Source: Alkalihalobacillus sp. AL-G
GTDB taxonomy: Bacteria > Bacillota > Bacilli > Bacillales > Fictibacillaceae
DNA: 64,000 nt
Assembly: GCF_030643805.1 (NCBI RefSeq)
Contig: NZ_CP094656.1
Location: 3,534,001 to 3,598,000 of the forward strand
Direction: 5' to 3'
A program made the translations under genes and the position numbers. This document shows, piece after piece, positions 59,986-64,000 of this stretch. Below the pieces are notes generated by a model that saw nothing but the letters and a program-made list of their open reading frames with translations, was not told the DNA's origin and made no database searches. Numbering within the stretch: the first letter of the stretch is position 1; every line of letters begins with the position of its first letter.

Positions 59986-60126
59986 ATTCTCCTCCATTCA
60001 GACTGAAAATAGAAGTGCTCCGTACTAAATGTTATGCAGGCAGGGGCTGACCTAAGTCTTAAAAACTTCCGGTTTGATTTCGAACCAGTTCGTTTCAGTT
60101 CGTACCTCTCCCCTATTTTCTTTCGA

Positions 60127-60169
60127 CAAAAAACAGAAAAAGCCTTCAAAGATTAACTTAAAAGGCTTC
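60127..60169 (-). terminator. terminator-like hairpin with no gene directly upstream
   Basis: On the minus strand AAGCCTT pairs with AAGGCTT around 15 bases, then TTTCTGTTTTTTG. The closest upstream gene, uvrA, ends almost 500 bp earlier. Confidence 0.55.
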
Positions 60170-60491
60170 CTTCTCCATAAATTACCAATCTAGTGAAGCT
60201 CGATTACGGCTGGCATCTTGTTTTGGCTGTCTATGATTACCTTGAATTGAATTCTATGCATCTGGAGGGAACTATACGACCTCTATGTCTTTTCCACTTG
60301 TCGTTATAATGACCTTAAACTGCACTTTTTACACAATGAAGAGACTGACCCAAAATGGAAATCCCTTCAAGTTGTTCCAGTCTTCATATCATTGAAAAAA
60401 GTTTTATATATTTGATGAAAAATTCAAGTTGTAAGTGCAAATTCTTATTTTTGGAAGTGTTTACGGCCTTTAATTAAAAGGAAAATGGAGG

Positions 60492-60591
60492 TTTCTCGTG
60501 TACCTCGGATATTTCTCGCGTAAATTAGATTTTCCTCGTGCAACTCGGATTTTTCTCGTGTAACACAAATTTTTGGCGTGTAACTTGAATA
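60492..60591. repeat. 20-bp-pitch array, five units
   Basis: TTTCTCGTGT and variants begin at 60492, 60512, 60532, 60552 and 60572, exactly 20 bases apart; the second ten bases differ between units more than the first ten. Confidence 0.8.
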
Positions 60592-60594
60592 ATG

Positions 60595-60633
60595 AAGGAG
60601 GTACTGACGAGTTTTGAGTCAGCCCCCCTCCTT
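60595..60633 (-). terminator. hairpin after uvrA
   Basis: AAGGAGG pairs with CCTCCTT and CTGAC with GTCAG inside it. It lies 16 bases after the uvrA stop; the T tract on the minus strand is weak. Confidence 0.5.
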
Positions 60634-60648
60634 ATTGCATATATCCGA

Positions 60649-63522
60649 TTATTTCGCTACCGATTCTTTCTGCTTCAGCTTCTTTTCCATTCGCTTGCGA
60701 TCGCGCTTCAGGATCGGCGCTAAATATTTTCCAGTGTACGATTCCTTCGTTTCCGCGATTTGTTCCGGTGTCCCTGTTCCGACGATCATTCCGCCCTTGT
60801 CCCCGCCTTCAGGACCGAGGTCGATGACGTGATCGACCGCTTTTATGACATCAAGGTTATGTTCGATGACAAGCACCGAATCTCCGTTATCGACAAGACG
60901 TTGCAACACCGTTAACAGTCGGGCAATATCGTGTACATGAAGGCCCGTCGTCGGTTCATCTAAAATATAGAGCGTCTTTCCGGTTGCACGCTTGTGCAGC
61001 TGGGAGGCGAGTTTGACACGCTGTGCTTCCCCGCCGGAAATTGTCGTCGATGATTGGCCAAGCTTAATGTAGCCAAGACCAACATCAAGCATCGTCTGGA
61101 CCTTCCGCTTGATCTTAGGAATGTTCGCGAAAAATTCAACCGATTCCTCCACGGTCATCGCCAAAATATCCGCGATGTTTTTTCCTTTATACTTCACCTC
61201 AAGCGTTTCCCGGTTATATCGTTTTCCATGACAAATCTCACACGGAACATAAACATCCGGTAAAAAGTGCATCTCGATTTTGATGATGCCGTCTCCACGA
61301 CACGCTTCACAACGGCCGCCTTTGACATTGAACGAAAACCGTCCTTTTTTATAGCCGCGTACTTTCGCTTCATTCGTCTGAGCAAACACATCACGAATAT
61401 CATCAAAGACACCGATGTATGTTGCCGGGTTTGAGCGAGGCGTACGGCCGATCGGCGACTGGTCGATATCGATCACCTTATCGATATGATCCAACCCATC
61501 GATCTTTTTGTGTTCGCCGGGCTTATCCTTTGCCCGGTGCAGCTTTTGTGCGAGCGACTTATATAAAATCTCATTGACGAGCGTACTTTTTCCTGATCCG
61601 GAAACACCTGTCACTCCAGTAAACACACCAATCGGAATATCGACCTTTACGTTTTTCAGGTTGTGTTCAGTCGCCCCTTTGATTGTCAATTTACGTCCAT
61701 CCGACTTCCGCCGTTCTGGTGGCAATGGGATGAATCGTTTTCCTGATAAATAATTCCCGGTCAGCGAGTTGTCATCCTCCATGATTTCATGTGGAGAGCC
61801 TTGTGAGGTAATGACCCCGCCATGCGCTCCAGCACCTGGACCAATGTCGATGATGTAGTCGGCCGCAAGCATCGTATCCTCATCATGCTCGACAACAATC
61901 AACGTATTGCCAAGGCTTCGCATTTCTTCAAGCGTATTGATCAACCGGTCGTTATCGCGTTGATGCAATCCGATTGAAGGTTCATCCAAAATGTACAGCA
62001 CGCCAGTCAAACGGGAGCCAACCTGTGTCGCTAACCGAATCCTCTGGGCTTCCCCGCCCGAAAGTGTCCCTGCCGAACGGCTGAGCGTCAGGTAATCAAG
62101 CCCGACATTGACAAGAAACCCAAGTCTGTCGTTGATCTCACGTAAAATCAACCGACCGATTTGCAGTTCCTTTTCTGTAAGCTCCAGTGTATTAAATAAG
62201 CTTTGTGCGTCCTTAACCGACAGCTCCGTTATGTTTCCGATATGGTTTCCGCGAATCCGTACCGCTCGTGCTTCCTCTTTTAGGCGGTAACCGTCACAAG
62301 TCGGACAAGGCTTCCGAGCCATGTATCCTTCCATCTGCTCACGAATATAATCGGAGCTCGTTTCATGGTAACGGCGCTTAATATTCGGAACGACGCCTTC
62401 AAACATGATTTTGTTTTCACGCACCTGACCAAAATCGTTTTCATAGCGGAAGTGGATCTTATCCCTTCCACTGCCGTACAATACTTTATCCAGCTGTGAT
62501 TTCGGCAGATTTTTGACCGGAACATCCATATCGATACCGTAATGATCGCACACGCTTTTTAAAAGCTGCGGGTAATATTGTGAGCTTTGCGGTTCCCAAG
62601 GGGCAAGCGCATGGTCCTTAAGCGAACGATCCCAGTCTGGAATGACGAGGTCAAGGTCGACCTCAAGCTTCGTACCAAGCCCATCACAGCTCGGACATGC
62701 ACCGAACGGACTGTTGAACGAGAACAAGCGCGGTTCCAGCTCTCCGATCGAAAAACCGCAATACGGACAAGCATGATGCTGACTGAACAACAATTCTTCT
62801 TCTCCAATTACATCAACGATCACTTTTCCGTCTGCAATATTCAGTGCCGTTTCAAGGGAATCGGCTAGACGTGTTTCAACCCCGTCCTTGACAACGATCC
62901 GATCGATCACAATCTCGATCGAGTGCTTTTTATTCTTTTCAAGCTTAATGTCCTCACTTACGTCTTGGATCTCTCCGTCAACACGGACCCGGACATAGCC
63001 TTGCTTTTTAATATCCTCGAAAACCTTGACGTGTTCACCCTTCCGTCCGGAAACGACAGGTGCAAGGATCTGAAGCTTGGTGCGTTCCGTGTACTCCATA
63101 ATCCGGTCGACCATCTGTTGAACCGTTTGGGACGTGATCTCAACATCATGGTTCGGACAGACCGGGTTCCCGATCCGTGCGAACAACAGACGTAGATAGT
63201 CATAAATCTCAGTAACGGTTCCAACAGTCGATCGCGGGTTTTTGCTCGTCGTCTTCTGATCGATGGAGATTGCCGGAGAAAGCCCTTCGATTGAATCGAC
63301 GTCCGGCTTGTCCATCTGCCCGAGGAACTGACGCGCATAGGCGGACAGCGACTCGACATACCGGCGCTGCCCCTCCGCATAAATCGTATCAAAAGCGAGT
63401 GAAGATTTCCCTGAACCCGATAGCCCAGTCAGCACGACGAGCTTGTTCCGAGGAATCGACACATCGATGTTTTTCAAATTGTGTTCGCGTGCCCCTTTTA
63501 TCGTAATGTTTTCATTTGCCAT
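60649..63522 (-). CDS. uvrA: excinuclease ABC subunit A
   Basis: A 957-residue UvrA. Two ABC modules are visible: Walker [10 protein letters not shown] near residue 32 and GVSGSGKST near residue 640; signatures [14 protein letters not shown] and [14 protein letters not shown]; Walker [16 protein letters not shown] and [15 protein letters not shown]. Zinc-finger CxxC pairs appear as CPYC...CPSC, CPTC and CEAC...CEIC. It finds bulky lesions and loads UvrB. ATG 63520-63522 lies five bases after the uvrB stop, with GGAAGG upstream; three more open codons would overlap uvrB. Confidence 0.98.
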   Translation of the reverse strand: MANENITIKGAREHNLKNIDVSIPRNKLVVLTGLSGSGKSSLAFDTIYAEGQRRYVESLSAYARQFLGQMDKPDVDSIEGLSPAISIDQKTTSKNPRSTVGTVTEIYDYLRLLFARIGNPVCPNHDVEITSQTVQQMVDRIMEYTERTKLQILAPVVSGRKGEHVKVFEDIKKQGYVRVRVDGEIQDVSEDIKLEKNKKHSIEIVIDRIVVKDGVETRLADSLETALNIADGKVIVDVIGEEELLFSQHHACPYCGFSIGELEPRLFSFNSPFGACPSCDGLGTKLEVDLDLVIPDWDRSLKDHALAPWEPQSSQYYPQLLKSVCDHYGIDMDVPVKNLPKSQLDKVLYGSGRDKIHFRYENDFGQVRENKIMFEGVVPNIKRRYHETSSDYIREQMEGYMARKPCPTCDGYRLKEEARAVRIRGNHIGNITELSVKDAQSLFNTLELTEKELQIGRLILREINDRLGFLVNVGLDYLTLSRSAGTLSGGEAQRIRLATQVGSRLTGVLYILDEPSIGLHQRDNDRLINTLEEMRSLGNTLIVVEHDEDTMLAADYIIDIGPGAGAHGGVITSQGSPHEIMEDDNSLTGNYLSGKRFIPLPPERRKSDGRKLTIKGATEHNLKNVKVDIPIGVFTGVTGVSGSGKSTLVNEILYKSLAQKLHRAKDKPGEHKKIDGLDHIDKVIDIDQSPIGRTPRSNPATYIGVFDDIRDVFAQTNEAKVRGYKKGRFSFNVKGGRCEACRGDGIIKIEMHFLPDVYVPCEICHGKRYNRETLEVKYKGKNIADILAMTVEESVEFFANIPKIKRKVQTMLDVGLGYIKLGQSSTTISGGEAQRVKLASQLHKRATGKTLYILDEPTTGLHVHDIARLLTVLQRLVDNGDSVLVIEHNLDVIKAVDHVIDLGPEGGDKGGMIVGTGTPEQIAETKESYTGKYLAPILKRDRKRMEKKLKQKESVAK

Positions 63523-63527
63523 TCGAG

Positions 63528-64000
63528 TCATCCTTCCGCTTTAAGCTCTAAAACCAAATCACGAAGCTCGGCAGCCCGCTCGAAGTTGAGATCCTTCGCC
63601 GCTTGCTTCATTTCCTTTTCCATTCGTTCAATGACCTGTTCGCGATCCTTTTTGTTCATCTTCTGAACTGGTACTTTTTTGCCATCCATATCGCTGTCTT
63701 CAGCCGCAGTGGTCACCCGGATCAGGTCTGGTATTGCTTTTTCGATCGTCTGTGGTGTGATTCCGTGTTTTTCATTATATTCAATCTGCGTGTTTCGCCG
63801 ACGCTCGGTTTCATCGATCGCAATCCGCATCGAGTTCGTTATTTTATCTGCATACATAATGACATGGCCGTTAGAATTTCGGGCTGCACGACCGGTCGTC
63901 TGAATAAGAGACCGCTCTGAGCGCAGGAACCCTTCCTTATCCGCATCAAGAATCGCAACGAGCGACACCTCAGGAATATCAAGCCCTTCCCGAAGCAGGT
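63528..64000 (-). CDS. uvrB: excinuclease ABC subunit B, C-terminal part only
   Basis: The last 157 codons of UvrB; the frame is open to the right edge. Residues [21 protein letters not shown], the helicase motif VI region [12 protein letters not shown] and the C-terminal UVR domain ([20 protein letters not shown]) identify it. It runs directly into uvrA, as in other Bacillus. The start and any LexA site lie outside the window. Confidence 0.98.
   Translation of the reverse strand, partial: LLREGLDIPEVSLVAILDADKEGFLRSERSLIQTTGRAARNSNGHVIMYADKITNSMRIAIDETERRRNTQIEYNEKHGITPQTIEKAIPDLIRVTTAAEDSDMDGKKVPVQKMNKKDREQVIERMEKEMKQAAKDLNFERAAELRDLVLELKAEG

Larger units (their letters stand above)
59986..60648. 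other. 660-bp gene-free region between yvlA and uvrA
   Basis: No believable gene. It holds a minus-strand terminator-like hairpin (60127-60169), a 20-bp-pitch array (60492-60591) and the hairpin after uvrA (60595-60633). A minus-strand short RNA ending at 60127 is possible. Confidence 0.6.

Overview
The window looks like a chromosomal segment of a low-to-mid GC, spore-forming Bacillaceae bacterium. The evidence is gene order: uvrB-uvrA, yvlA-yvlB-yvlD, hprK-lgt-yvoD-ppaX-yvoF, hisZGDBHAFI, trxB, a Nudix gene-rapZ-yvcK-whiA-crh, clpP, rpoN, cggR-gapA-pgk-tpiA-gpmI-eno, secG and an esterase gene follow the Bacillus subtilis order closely. Shine-Dalgarno sequences are strong, and the CggR, CtsR and T-box control elements are of Firmicutes type. 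The genus cannot be fixed from the sequence. No rRNA, tRNA, insertion sequence with a transposase, prophage or CRISPR array was seen.

Layout. 1-12.9 kb: the cut end of an esterase gene, a second esterase, secG, the UV endonuclease gene uvsE (all minus), a tiny plus-strand gene, then the glycolytic block (minus) in transcription order rpoN, glutaredoxin-like gene, cggR, gapA, pgk, tpiA, gpmI, eno. 13.3-24.1 kb: a wall teichoic acid cluster (tagA, a family 2 glycosyltransferase, tagF in reverse, tagD-tagB, tagG-tagH, gtaB in reverse, mnaA). 24.2-28.7 kb: a secreted M14 peptidase, an LCP ligase, clpP and a Gmad2-domain protein. 28.8-33.1 kb: phenylalanine hydroxylase under a T-box leader, an aromatic-acid-exporter-like protein and a CatE-like dioxygenase. 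33.9-43.4 kb: crh, whiA, yvcK, rapZ, a Nudix gene, trxB, a DUF3231 protein, a DUF2975/YozG pair and a TPR protein. 44.3-50.9 kb: the complete his operon. 51.1-64 kb: a Ca2+/H+ antiporter, yvoF-ppaX-yvoD-lgt-hprK, a GNAT enzyme, yvlD-yvlB-yvlA, uvrA and the 3' part of uvrB.

Functionally, CggR, HprK, Crh, PpaX and YvcK link glycolytic flux and carbon catabolite control. The tag genes with MnaA and GtaB make, decorate and export a poly(glycerol phosphate) wall polymer, and the LCP protein probably attaches it. T-box-controlled PhhA would make tyrosine from phenylalanine.

The least ordinary content is between the genes. There is a family of 300-365 bp elements with covarying terminal inverted repeats inside the glycolytic operon, with a 76 bp miniature before crh and a rearranged relative beside hprK. 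There are two unrelated-looking tandem arrays that share a 52 bp pitch. Several arrays have a 20-21 bp pitch in which a constant part alternates with a variable part. A further small hairpin element is dispersed in three copies. I did not recognise any of these repeat families.
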